Source: Croceibacterium_A sp035555595 (lineage in GTDB: Bacteria > Pseudomonadota > Alphaproteobacteria > Sphingomonadales > Sphingomonadaceae). Taken from it: 47,051 nt of DNA. Below, in pieces: positions 34,079 to 41,221 of the stretch (positions within the stretch are counted from its first letter, which is position 1; every line of letters starts with the position of its first letter). Location: assembly GCA_035555595.1 (NCBI GenBank), contig DATMGK010000053.1, forward strand, positions 1-47,051, in the 5' to 3' direction. Under the pieces are notes generated by a model. That model saw only the letters and a program-made list of their open reading frames with translations, searched no databases and was not told the DNA's origin. A program made the translations under genes and the position numbers.

Positions 34079-34633
34079 CTAGATAGCGATCCTCTGCACC
34101 GCATCCGGCACATCGGCGCCGTCAAGATCGGGATTGAGTTGCAGGAACTGCCAGTTGAGCGCCGTGGCGAACAGAATCCATGCGAGGTAGGGCAGCATCA
34201 GCAGAGCGGCGGTGCGGCGAACCTTCCAGAACAGCCACACCGTGATCAGGACCAGCACGTCCAGCGTCAGGATGATGTAGAGCCCCGCCGTCATCTCGTG
34301 CTGACCGAAGAACACCGGCGTCCACGCGAGGTTGACCAGCAGTTGCAGAACGAAAGCAGCGATCGCCGGGCCGCGCCAGCGCGCACGCCATGCGGTGCAT
34401 ATGCATGCGAGCGCGAAGCCCATCAGCGCATAAAGGATCGTCCACGCGATCGGGAAAGCAATGGGCGGAGGGAATATTTCCGGCTTGTCCAGCGCCATGA
34501 ACCACGCACTGTCGGCGGTGCTACCCCCCAGCCGACCTGACAACAGGCCGAGGAGGACGATCAACGGAACGAGAAACAGCGCCCAACGCAGATAACTTGC
34601 GCGGAGTTGAGCTGGCGAGGCGAGGCGATTCAT
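34079..34633 (-). CDS. tspO: TspO/MBR family protein
   Basis: Five-helix membrane protein of the translocator/peripheral benzodiazepine receptor family, which binds porphyrins and heme-related ligands. The start MNRLASPAQLRASYLRW at 34633 is preceded by GGGAG; the open frame extends 18 codons upstream without support. The 184-residue protein carries WFMALDKPEIFPPPIAFPIAWTILYALMGFAL and FVLQLLVNLAWTPVFFGQHEMTAGLY, both family hallmarks. In related alphaproteobacteria TspO modulates tetrapyrrole metabolism and pigment genes; no such genes are visible here. Confidence 0.93.
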   Translation of the reverse strand: MNRLASPAQLRASYLRWALFLVPLIVLLGLLSGRLGGSTADSAWFMALDKPEIFPPPIAFPIAWTILYALMGFALACICTAWRARWRGPAIAAFVLQLLVNLAWTPVFFGQHEMTAGLYIILTLDVLVLITVWLFWKVRRTAALLMLPYLAWILFATALNWQFLQLNPDLDGADVPDAVQRIAI

Positions 34634-34687
34634 CGAAACTCCCTGCGATTCGGGGCGGATAGTGGCGAGGTGTTGCGTAACGCGCAA

Positions 34688-35425
34688 TCAGCCACGACGC
34701 GCGAGGACCAGAAACTCCACATTCCCTTCACTGCCAGTGATCGGGCTTTCCGTGAGTCCATCGATCCGCCAGCCGTTTGATTCGAGCCATTCGCGCACTT
34801 CGTCGCACACCCGCTGATGCAGGGCCGGATCGCGAATGATGCCGCCCTTGCCCACTTCCTCGCGCCGCACTTCGAACTGCGGCTTGATCAGCGCGACCAG
34901 CGTGCACCGTTCTCCCGCAAGGCGCAGCGGCACTTCCAGCACTTTGGCAAGGCCGATGAACGAAGCATCGCACACCACCCAATCGCAGGGGCGATCGATC
35001 AGATCGGGCGTGAGTTCGCGCGCATTGGTCTGTTCCAGCACGGTGACGCGCGGATCCTGCCGCAGCTTCCACGCCAGCTGGTTGGTGCCCACATCCACCG
35101 CGAAAACGTGTTCCGCACCGTGGGCCAGCAGCACCTCGGTAAAACCGCCGGTGGAACTGCCGATATCCATCGCCACGCCGCCGGTGGGATCGAGCCCGAA
35201 ATGCCGTATCGCATGATCCAGCTTCACGCCGCCGCGCCCGACCCACGGATGGTCGCGGCCGCGCACGTCGATCACCGCATCTTCGCGCACCTGCTGGCCC
35301 GGCTTGTCCACTTTCGATTCGCCGATGAAGACCAGCCCGGCCATGACCAGCGCTTGCGCGCGGGCGCGGCTCTCGGCTAGCCCCCGTTCCACCAGCAACT
35401 GGTCGATACGCCTCTTTCCCGCCAT
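34688..35425 (-). CDS. tlyA: TlyA-family rRNA 2'-O-methyltransferase
   Basis: Predicted SAM-dependent rRNA (cytidine-2'-O)-methyltransferase, formerly called hemolysin A. An S4 RNA-binding domain (about 3-62; RRIDQLLVERGLAESRARAQALVMAGLVFIG) is followed by an FtsJ-like methyltransferase domain (about 75-240). That domain has the SAM-binding MDIGSSTGGFTEVLLAHGAEHVFAVDVG, CDASFIGL and ALIKPQFEV. Start MAGKRRID at 35425 gives 245 residues, the family length. It is divergent from the lipoprotein gene at 35508. Confidence 0.94.
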   Translation of the reverse strand: MAGKRRIDQLLVERGLAESRARAQALVMAGLVFIGESKVDKPGQQVREDAVIDVRGRDHPWVGRGGVKLDHAIRHFGLDPTGGVAMDIGSSTGGFTEVLLAHGAEHVFAVDVGTNQLAWKLRQDPRVTVLEQTNARELTPDLIDRPCDWVVCDASFIGLAKVLEVPLRLAGERCTLVALIKPQFEVRREEVGKGGIIRDPALHQRVCDEVREWLESNGWRIDGLTESPITGSEGNVEFLVLARRG

Positions 35426-35507
35426 CGCAGGGGCGATAAAGGCAAGGAACCGTGCAGGCCAGCGGCTTGTTGCCTTGCCGGGCACAGAACAGCGACAGGA
35501 GTGATTT

Positions 35508-36074
35508 ATGATGCCGACCCGCCGCCCGCAAATGACGGCGAGCCGCCTGGCCTTCGCATCGCTGGCCCTCAGTGCTGCGCTGGCGGCTTGTGTGCCCGCG
35601 CCGCAGCAGACCCCGGCGCCGACGCCTGCCCCCGCGCCCGCACCAGCCCCAGCTCCATCCCCCGCGCCGGCGCCTTTACCGCAGCAGGCGCCACCCTTTG
35701 CCGGGCACTGGATGGATGCGCCGGTGACGCCGGGCGACTGGACTTACGCCGGTGGAGCGGCCCGTTTCGGAAATTCGGGCGCGACACCGCAGCTTACCCT
35801 GCGTTGCGATAGGCCATCCGGCTCGGTCGAGATCGTCCGCAGCGGCAGCGTCGCTTCCCCTTCCCCGATGGTCATCCGCACCGAAACGGCGGAACGAAGC
35901 GTCAATGCATCCGCCGGGCAGGAGGGCATGACCGCTCGTATCCCGGCGCGGGATTCCCTGCTCGACGCAATGGCTTTTTCGAGAGGACGGTTCTCGGTGG
36001 AAGTGGGCGAATTGCCCGCGCTGCTCGTGCCCGCATGGCCGGAAGTGACCCGGGTGATCGAAGACTGCCGCTGA
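35508..36074 (+). CDS. Pro/Ala-rich lipoprotein of unknown function
   Basis: A 188-residue protein with a lipoprotein signal peptide and lipobox LAAC (Cys28). A low-complexity Pro-Ala linker (29-62, repeated PAPAPA units) should span the periplasm or peptidoglycan. A C-terminal globular domain (about 63-188; GHWMDAPVTPGDWTYAGGAARFG) ends with a Cys near the C-terminus that could pair with Cys105. The Shine-Dalgarno AGGAG is well placed. The domain family is not recognised. The Pro/Ala tract reflects repeated GC-rich codons and may be length-variable among strains. Confidence 0.8.
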   Translation: MMPTRRPQMTASRLAFASLALSAALAACVPAPQQTPAPTPAPAPAPAPAPSPAPAPLPQQAPPFAGHWMDAPVTPGDWTYAGGAARFGNSGATPQLTLRCDRPSGSVEIVRSGSVASPSPMVIRTETAERSVNASAGQEGMTARIPARDSLLDAMAFSRGRFSVEVGELPALLVPAWPEVTRVIEDCR

Positions 36075-36103
36075 GGGGAGTGCCGCGCAAATCGGCGAAG
36101 CGA

Positions 36104-36122
36104 TTATTCTGACGGAGAATAA
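36104..36122. promoter_or_regulatory. AT-rich 7-bp dyad upstream of the small RNA/ORF
   Basis: TTATTCT (36104-36110) and AGAATAA (36116-36122) flank GACGG. An AT-rich dyad in GC-rich DNA, 15 bases before a candidate -35 element, could be an operator. It could also be a weak terminator of the lipoprotein gene, but no T-run follows. Confidence 0.35.
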
Positions 36123-36136
36123 CCTAAATACAAGTC

Positions 36137-36165
36137 TTGTCTTCGCGCGCGCGGTGAATCACATA
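36137..36165 (+). promoter_or_regulatory. Candidate promoter for the 36249 small ORF
   Basis: TTGTCT (36137-36142), 17-base spacer, CACATA (36160-36165). A moderate sigma-70-type match; a transcript from here to the terminator at 36405 would be about 230 nt. Confidence 0.35.
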
Positions 36166-36232
36166 TTGGCACAGGCCAGCGGCACACGCCGGCCCGACCG
36201 CCGGTGAAATGGCAGGTCTGGCTTCCAAGCGC

Positions 36233-36247
36233 GAAAGGAGGTGATCC
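36233..36247 (+). promoter_or_regulatory. Fully extended Shine-Dalgarno
   Basis: GAAAGGAGGTGATCC is complementary over 15 contiguous bases to the conserved 3' end of alphaproteobacterial 16S rRNA (GGATCACCTCCTTTC). The core GGAGG ends seven bases before the ATG at 36249. Ordinary ribosome-binding sites pair over four to seven bases. Confidence 0.8.
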
Positions 36248-36248
36248 G

Positions 36249-36305
36249 ATGTCTCATGGTTCAGCAGGGAGGTCGGTGACGACCCGTGCGGAGCATTATC
36301 GGTAA
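36249..36305 (+). CDS. 18-residue small ORF with maximal ribosome-binding site
   Basis: ATG at 36249 to TAA at 36303-36305 encodes a peptide beginning MSHGSAGRSV and ending RAEHYR, basic and hydrophilic. It has no run of Leu, Ile or Val codons, so it does not look like an attenuator peptide for the downstream ilvE. An overlapping +1 frame stays open longer (to about 36330) but lacks a start codon. The pairing with 16S rRNA, candidate promoter and terminator suggest a separate small transcript whose role may be translation of a micropeptide or ribosome binding by the RNA itself. Not recognised. Confidence 0.45.
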   Translation: MSHGSAGRSVTTRAEHYR

Positions 36306-36362
36306 TCTCCAGATATCGCCGGTAAAGGCTTCGTAAGCGGCTCTCACGACCGCTGACCATGC

Positions 36363-36405
36363 GAAGGGCGGTTCCCCGACGGGCGGAGCCGCCCTTCTCA
36401 TTTTT
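36363..36405 (+). terminator. Intrinsic terminator of the 36249 small transcript
   Basis: GAAGGGCGG (36363-36371) pairs with CCGCCCTTC (36389-36397), 9 bp, loop 17 bases with further GC pairing. TCA and five T residues follow (36401-36405). Confidence 0.7.
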
Positions 36406-36591
36406 CGCCTTTCCGCAATGGCCGGTTTCATTACCCCGGCCGGTTACGTGCCCCACCCTTTTCCTGAACGGCATCCGCAGCTAACACGCGGAACAACCCG
36501 GTTTCAGTTCATACCAAATATTATAATTATTCTTGCGATTTTGTAATTTTCATACCTAAAAGCCTGTCTTCGAGGCAAGGACAAGGATTCG
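36406..36591. other. ilvE upstream region with AT-rich stretch
   Basis: The bases from about 36515 to 36562 are strikingly AT-rich for this genome (AAATATTATAATTATT and TTTTGTAATTTTCATACC). A TTGCGA with CTAAAA 17 bases on is a possible promoter. GGACAAGGA precedes the ilvE ATG. No ORF is supported. Confidence 0.4.
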
Positions 36592-37689
36592 ATGGCCGAC
36601 GCGCCCGCACTGGATTTCACCCGCATCCCCCACCCCGCCCCGGCCAGTGAGGCCGCGCGCGCGCAGGCGATCGCCGATCCGGGCTTCGGCAAGGTATTCA
36701 CCGATCACATGGTCTCGATCGAATGGACCGAGGGGCGCGGATGGCATGATGCGACGATCGGCCCACGCGTTCCGCTCAGCCTCGATCCGGCGGCGGCGGT
36801 GCTGCACTATGCACAGGAAATCTTCGAAGGGCTGAAGGCCTATCGGCTCGCGGATGGCGGACTGGCGCTGTTCCGGCCGGAAGCGAACGCGCGGCGGTTC
36901 AACGCATCAGCCCGGCGTCTGGCCATGCCCGAACTGCCGGAAGCGGTTTTCGTGGATGCCGTCCGGCAGCTCGTTCTGGCGGACCGCGACTGGTTCCCGC
37001 CGATCGAGGGGGGATCGCTTTACCTGCGACCCTTCATGTTTGCGGACGAGCCGTTTCTGGGCGTGCGGCCGGCGAAGCATTACAAGTTCCTGGTGATTTG
37101 CAGCCCGGCGGGCAACTATTTCAAATCCGGCTCTCCGGCTGTGTCGATCTGGGTTTCGGGCGATTACACCCGCGCCGCGCCGGGCGGCACCGGGGCGGCC
37201 AAGTGCGGCGGCAACTATGCCGCCAGCCTCGTTCCGCAGGCCGAAGCCATTGCGCGCGGACACGATCAGGTCGTGTTCCTTGACGCCGCTGAGCACAAGT
37301 GGGTCGAGGAACTGGGCGGCATGAACGTGTTCTTCGTGTTCGATGACGGCACGATGATCACCCCGCCGCTGACCGGCACGATCCTGCCCGGCATCACCCG
37401 CGAAAGCCTGCTCCAGCTCGCACGAGAGGAAGGGCTGGAGATACGCGAGGAACGCTATAGCCTGGACCAGTGGCGCGCGGACGCCGCCAGCGGCAGGCTG
37501 GTGGAAAGCTTCGCCTGCGGCACCGCCGCCGTCGTCACCCCGATCGGCCGCGTGGCGGGCGAGGACGGGGAATTCACGATCGGCAGCGGCGGTCCCGGCC
37601 AGACCACCAGCCGCCTGCGCGAAAGGCTGGTCGCGATCCAGCGCGGCAGCGCCGAGGATACGCACGGCTGGGTCACCCGCATCGGTTGA
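36592..37689 (+). CDS. ilvE: Branched-chain amino acid aminotransferase
   Basis: Transfers the amino group between glutamate and the keto acids of Leu, Ile and Val; fold-type IV PLP enzyme. The 365-residue protein has HYAQEIFEGLKAYR, GGSLYLRPFMFADEPFLGVRPA, Lys204 in GAAKCGGNYAASL (PLP Schiff base), and DAAEHKWVEELGGMNVFFVFDDG. The long N-terminus and these motifs match the IlvE type II (BCAT2-like) subgroup. The start is supported by AAGGA four bases upstream. It lies alone after an AT-rich promoter region. Confidence 0.96.
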   Translation: MADAPALDFTRIPHPAPASEAARAQAIADPGFGKVFTDHMVSIEWTEGRGWHDATIGPRVPLSLDPAAAVLHYAQEIFEGLKAYRLADGGLALFRPEANARRFNASARRLAMPELPEAVFVDAVRQLVLADRDWFPPIEGGSLYLRPFMFADEPFLGVRPAKHYKFLVICSPAGNYFKSGSPAVSIWVSGDYTRAAPGGTGAAKCGGNYAASLVPQAEAIARGHDQVVFLDAAEHKWVEELGGMNVFFVFDDGTMITPPLTGTILPGITRESLLQLAREEGLEIREERYSLDQWRADAASGRLVESFACGTAAVVTPIGRVAGEDGEFTIGSGGPGQTTSRLRERLVAIQRGSAEDTHGWVTRIG

Positions 37690-37757
37690 GTTGCAGGGAC
37701 TTTGCGTCCCGGCACCGCTTCGCTAGTCCTGTCGTTCTGACAGGAGGGTCCCGGCCG

Positions 37758-39512
37758 ATGATGAAGCTCGTTTCCACGCTGCTGCCCGCGGCGGTGATCG
37801 CCGCCCCGCTTCCCGCCTTCGCGCAGGAAGCGGCGGACTGGGTTGAGAAAAGCAACGCCTACACCCTGCAATTGCTGGAGATGGAGGCGCAGTTCTCGCC
37901 GGAAAGCGTCTCGCAGACCGGGCTGGAACAATTCGATGGGCTGACGATGGATCTCGGCCCCGATCTGGACGGGCGATACATTGCGGCATCGGAGGGGCAG
38001 TTGGACAAGCTGCGCGCCGCGCAGGCCGCAACGGCTGATCCGCTGCTGAAGCAGGATTTGCAGATCCTGATCGATGCAATCGAACAGGGCATCGAGGGCA
38101 CCCGGCTCAACCAGCGGCTGACGCTGGCGTGGACGGATGTGCCGGAAGTCGTGTTCGGCAATCTCAATTCGCTGCTGGACGAACAGATCGCGCCTGCCCG
38201 CCGGGCCACCGCGCGGCAGTTGCTGGAACGCTATACCGGCCTCTATCCCGGCACCACGCCGCTGACGGACCTTGCCAAGGCACGCTGGGCGGAAAGCCAG
38301 GGTGCGGGCAAAGTCGGACCCTATCGCGACCGCGTGGAAGATACGCTGGGCAAGCTGGATACCTACATCGCAGGTATCCGGGAATTGTTCGAGACTTACC
38401 AGATCGAAGGCGCAGGCCCGGCGCTGGACGCGATGGAGCGCCAGTTTCGTGACTATGCCGCGTGGCAGCGGGCCGAAGTCCTGCCTGCCGCTCGCGATGA
38501 TTTCCGCCTGCCGCCGGAGCTCTATGCCTATCGCCTGAAGGCCGTGGGCATCGACCTGCCGCCGGAAGAACTGATTTCCCGCGCCCGCCGCGCATTCTAC
38601 GAAACGCGTTCGCAGATGCAGGCGCTGGCCCCGCAGGTGGCGGCCAAGTTCGGCTATACCGACACCAGCTATCCGGCGGTGCTGGCCGAACTGAAAAAGC
38701 GGACCATCCCGGAAGACCGGATGGAGGCGCATTACGCCGAAGTACTGGACCAGTTGCAAAAGATCGCCGCGCGCGAACGGATCGTCACTCTGCCCGATTA
38801 CCCGGTGCGGATGCGCCTTGGGACTACGGCGGAAAATGCCGCCAGCCCCGCCCCGCACATGATCCCGCCCCGGCTGATCGGCAACACCGGGGAACGCGGA
38901 ACATTCGTGCTGACCACCGGCGTGGTGCCCGGATCGAATGTCGTCGCCAACGACTTCAACTTCGATGCCGCCGCCTGGACGCTGAGCGTCCATGAAGGGC
39001 GGCCGGGGCATGAGCTTCAATTCGCCCGCATGGTGGAAAACGGCGTCAGTCAGGCGCGCATTCTCTACGCCTTCAACAGCGTAAACGTGGAAGGATGGGC
39101 GCTTTATGCCGAGGCGGAGACGCTACCTTACGAACCGGTAGAGGGGCAATTGATCGCCCTGCAACACCGGCTGCTGAGGCAGGCGCGGGCCATGCTCGAT
39201 CCAATGCTGAATCTGGGCCTGACCGATAAGGCGACGGCCGAACGCATCCTGTCGGAAGAAGCGGGCTTCTCTCCGGCCATGGTGAAGCAGGAAGTGGATC
39301 GTTACACCTTCCGCGCGCCGGGGCAGGCGGGCAGCTATTTCCATGGCTATACCCAGCTTGCCGATCTGCGCGTGGCGACGGAACTGGCGCTGGGCGCGAA
39401 GTTCGACCGGATGGCTTTCAATGATTTCGTGGTGGGTCAGGGGCTGTTGCCGCTGGACCTGCTGGCACAGGCGGTGCGCGAGGATTTCATTCCCGCGCAG
39501 TTGGGGAAGTAA
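37758..39512 (+). CDS. Secreted DUF885 metallopeptidase-like protein
   Basis: Start ATG 37758 follows GGAGGG by nine bases; 584 residues. A signal peptide (1-24; AAPLPAFAQEA) precedes a largely helical domain of the DUF885 family. The conserved HEGRPGH at residues 412-418 resembles a zinc-peptidase HExxxGH motif, and the downstream SVNVEGWALYAEAE supplies the expected third ligand Glu. Family members are thought to be carboxypeptidase-like but few have been tested. It is followed by a DUF3817 gene four bases after its stop. Confidence 0.92.
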   Translation: MMKLVSTLLPAAVIAAPLPAFAQEAADWVEKSNAYTLQLLEMEAQFSPESVSQTGLEQFDGLTMDLGPDLDGRYIAASEGQLDKLRAAQAATADPLLKQDLQILIDAIEQGIEGTRLNQRLTLAWTDVPEVVFGNLNSLLDEQIAPARRATARQLLERYTGLYPGTTPLTDLAKARWAESQGAGKVGPYRDRVEDTLGKLDTYIAGIRELFETYQIEGAGPALDAMERQFRDYAAWQRAEVLPAARDDFRLPPELYAYRLKAVGIDLPPEELISRARRAFYETRSQMQALAPQVAAKFGYTDTSYPAVLAELKKRTIPEDRMEAHYAEVLDQLQKIAARERIVTLPDYPVRMRLGTTAENAASPAPHMIPPRLIGNTGERGTFVLTTGVVPGSNVVANDFNFDAAAWTLSVHEGRPGHELQFARMVENGVSQARILYAFNSVNVEGWALYAEAETLPYEPVEGQLIALQHRLLRQARAMLDPMLNLGLTDKATAERILSEEAGFSPAMVKQEVDRYTFRAPGQAGSYFHGYTQLADLRVATELALGAKFDRMAFNDFVVGQGLLPLDLLAQAVREDFIPAQLGK

Positions 39513-39516
39513 CTGC

Positions 39517-39819
39517 ATGCTGAAGTTGTTTCGGGTGATCGCGCTGGTCGAAGGTGTCACCACGCTGGCGCTGTTCCTGGTGGCAATGCCGCTGAAATAC
39601 GGGTTCGATTATCCCGCGCTGATCCGCCCGTTCGGCATGACGCACGGCTTTGCGTGGATCGCCTATGTGTTGGCGATGGCCGCGTGCCTGCCGGGCCGGG
39701 GCTTTTCGGCGTGGGAATGGGTGCGGACCTTCATCGCCGGGCTGTTCCCGTTCGGCACCTTCCTCAACGACGGGCTGGTGCGCCGCAAGATGGCGGAAGA
39801 GGCTCTGCCCGCCGAATAG
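39517..39819 (+). CDS. DUF3817 family small membrane protein
   Basis: A 100-residue protein with three predicted helices (about 5-25, 42-60, 68-88). The family motifs are FRVIALVEGVTTLALFLVAMPLKY, RPFGMTHGFAWIAYVLAMA and WEWVRTFIAGLFPFGTFLNDGLVRRK. Function of the family is unknown. It starts four bases after the DUF885 gene, with GGGGAAG as ribosome-binding site inside that gene's end, so the two are probably one transcript. Confidence 0.9.
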   Translation: MLKLFRVIALVEGVTTLALFLVAMPLKYGFDYPALIRPFGMTHGFAWIAYVLAMAACLPGRGFSAWEWVRTFIAGLFPFGTFLNDGLVRRKMAEEALPAE

Positions 39820-39834
39820 GCGGCGAGCCCATCT

Positions 39835-39870
39835 CCATCGCGGACGGCGACCTTTCGCTGCCCGCGATGG
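39835..39870. terminator. Hairpin between convergent genes
   Basis: CCATCGCGG (39835-39843) pairs perfectly with CCGCGATGG (39862-39870), and the inner CGGCGA/TCGCTG extends the stem with one wobble pair. No T-run; probably a weak bidirectional terminator. Confidence 0.5.
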
Positions 39871-39876
39871 CAGAGC

Positions 39877-41133
39877 CTATTCGCAAAGCCCCGCAGCGCG
39901 TTCCGCCATGCCGCGCAGGCCGCTGCGGCACTTGGGCTTGCCCGAGGCGGGAGCCTGTTCTTCCGTCGCCTGCTGCGTCCCGCGCCCGCTCTGCTGGCCC
40001 ATACCCTCCATGCCCGGAATGATCATGGTGCTGGCACGGAAGCGGACGCGGGCGGTCCATTCGGGATTCCACGCCACGCGCGGATTGGATGGGCGCGGCG
40101 GATAGACGAAATCGGCCTGCGGACCATAGGCGTAAAGCTGCGTCATCATCGCCTCCCCACCTGCGGCCCGCGCCTCTGCCGGGATCGTGCAACTGGTCTG
40201 GCTGGGCGCCATCACCGTGCCGGCCTGCACCAGCCGCGCGGCGGTGGATGGGGAAATCCAGTCCGACATCGGACCGCCGAACTGCTGGGTGGAAGACGAC
40301 GTCCACCACACCATGTCGCGCGAATTGCGCCCCCCGCCCGCACCGATCGCCCACGCGTAATAGCCGGTGGCTTTCGGCAATGCGCCCCAGCTCAGCGCCA
40401 GCGCGCCGCTCGGCTGGGCACGCCCGGTTGCTTGCAGTGCGGGCATGAAATCGTCGGCCAGCGTGAAGTTGATTTCCGGCGAGTAGTTTCCGGCAATGCG
40501 ATGCGCGCCCAGCAGCGATGAATTGGCGGGCACGGTCTGCGAATCCCGAGAGTTCGGCCAGTCGCCATAAGTGGTGCTGTTGCCGCTGGTGACAGACCAG
40601 TCGTCAGGCAGGTTGAGGCCCTGGGCATAGAGGCCGGGGGGAATTTCCCCGCGAGCGAGGCGTGAGAAATCGATGATCACCGGCTGCCCCGGCCCCGCTT
40701 TCTCCCCGCAACCCCAGAACAGCAGCAGGCGCCCTTCGGGAAGCTGTTGCGGATTGCGATGTTCCGGCCCCTGATCATCCCACTGCGACGGGCGCGTGGG
40801 CTGGGGCGAGAGCAGCGGAACAGATGCGCCGAGCCGGGCGCCGCCCGGCATGAAGTGATCCGCCTTGGGCTCACCCGTGGCAGAGCGGCTGGAACCGAGC
40901 CGCAGAACCAGTTCGTGCGCGACCTGATTGCCGCCGCGCATCATGTTGAGCGCGGCACCCACGCCCCCGCCGCTGGCCATCGCCATCATTCCCGATGTCG
41001 TGCCCGCGTCGATCGTATAGCGCGCTATCGGCGGCGTTGACTGTTGCTGGGTTAGCGCGGGGGAAGCGACGAGCGCCCCGGCCAAAACTGCAAAAGCCAC
41101 TTTCGAGCCATTACGCAGACGCCTGTTCATCAC
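39877..41133 (-). CDS. Secreted protein of unknown function
   Basis: A 418-residue exported protein (signal peptide 1-29; VLAGALVASPALTQQ). The mature region is Met-, Gly- and Ser-rich. It holds PEGRLLLFWGCGEKAGPGQPVIIDFSRLARGEIPPG and a beta-rich segment ALALSWGALPKATGYYAWAIGAGG (about 245-275). The C-terminus has Gln/Gly-rich low complexity and two Cys. No catalytic motif is recognised. Two ATGs (41133 and 41130) are possible. It follows the GMC gene direction but is separated from it by 88 bases. Confidence 0.8.
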   Translation of the reverse strand: MMNRRLRNGSKVAFAVLAGALVASPALTQQQSTPPIARYTIDAGTTSGMMAMASGGGVGAALNMMRGGNQVAHELVLRLGSSRSATGEPKADHFMPGGARLGASVPLLSPQPTRPSQWDDQGPEHRNPQQLPEGRLLLFWGCGEKAGPGQPVIIDFSRLARGEIPPGLYAQGLNLPDDWSVTSGNSTTYGDWPNSRDSQTVPANSSLLGAHRIAGNYSPEINFTLADDFMPALQATGRAQPSGALALSWGALPKATGYYAWAIGAGGGRNSRDMVWWTSSSTQQFGGPMSDWISPSTAARLVQAGTVMAPSQTSCTIPAEARAAGGEAMMTQLYAYGPQADFVYPPRPSNPRVAWNPEWTARVRFRASTMIIPGMEGMGQQSGRGTQQATEEQAPASGKPKCRSGLRGMAERAAGLCE

Positions 41134-41221
41134 GAAGTCCCCCCTTCACTGACCTCCTCCTAATAGCGGAAGAAGTGCAGCAGAAAAAGCTTCGGTTAAA
41201 AGGCTGTATTCGTTTGCCGAT

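Noticed and set aside
35600..35700. Direct repeats of CCCGCGCC-type units suggestive of a CRISPR or VNTR
   Set aside because: They are in-frame Pro/Ala codons of a low-complexity linker, with no spacers and no cas genes in the window.
36249..36305. Attenuator leader peptide for ilvE
   Set aside because: The peptide has no Leu/Ile/Val runs, and the terminator lies about 190 bases before ilvE without visible alternative antiterminator pairing.
37455..39020. 521-codon minus-strand ORF opposite ilvE and DUF885
   Set aside because: Overlaps two well-supported genes; no motif or ribosome-binding site.
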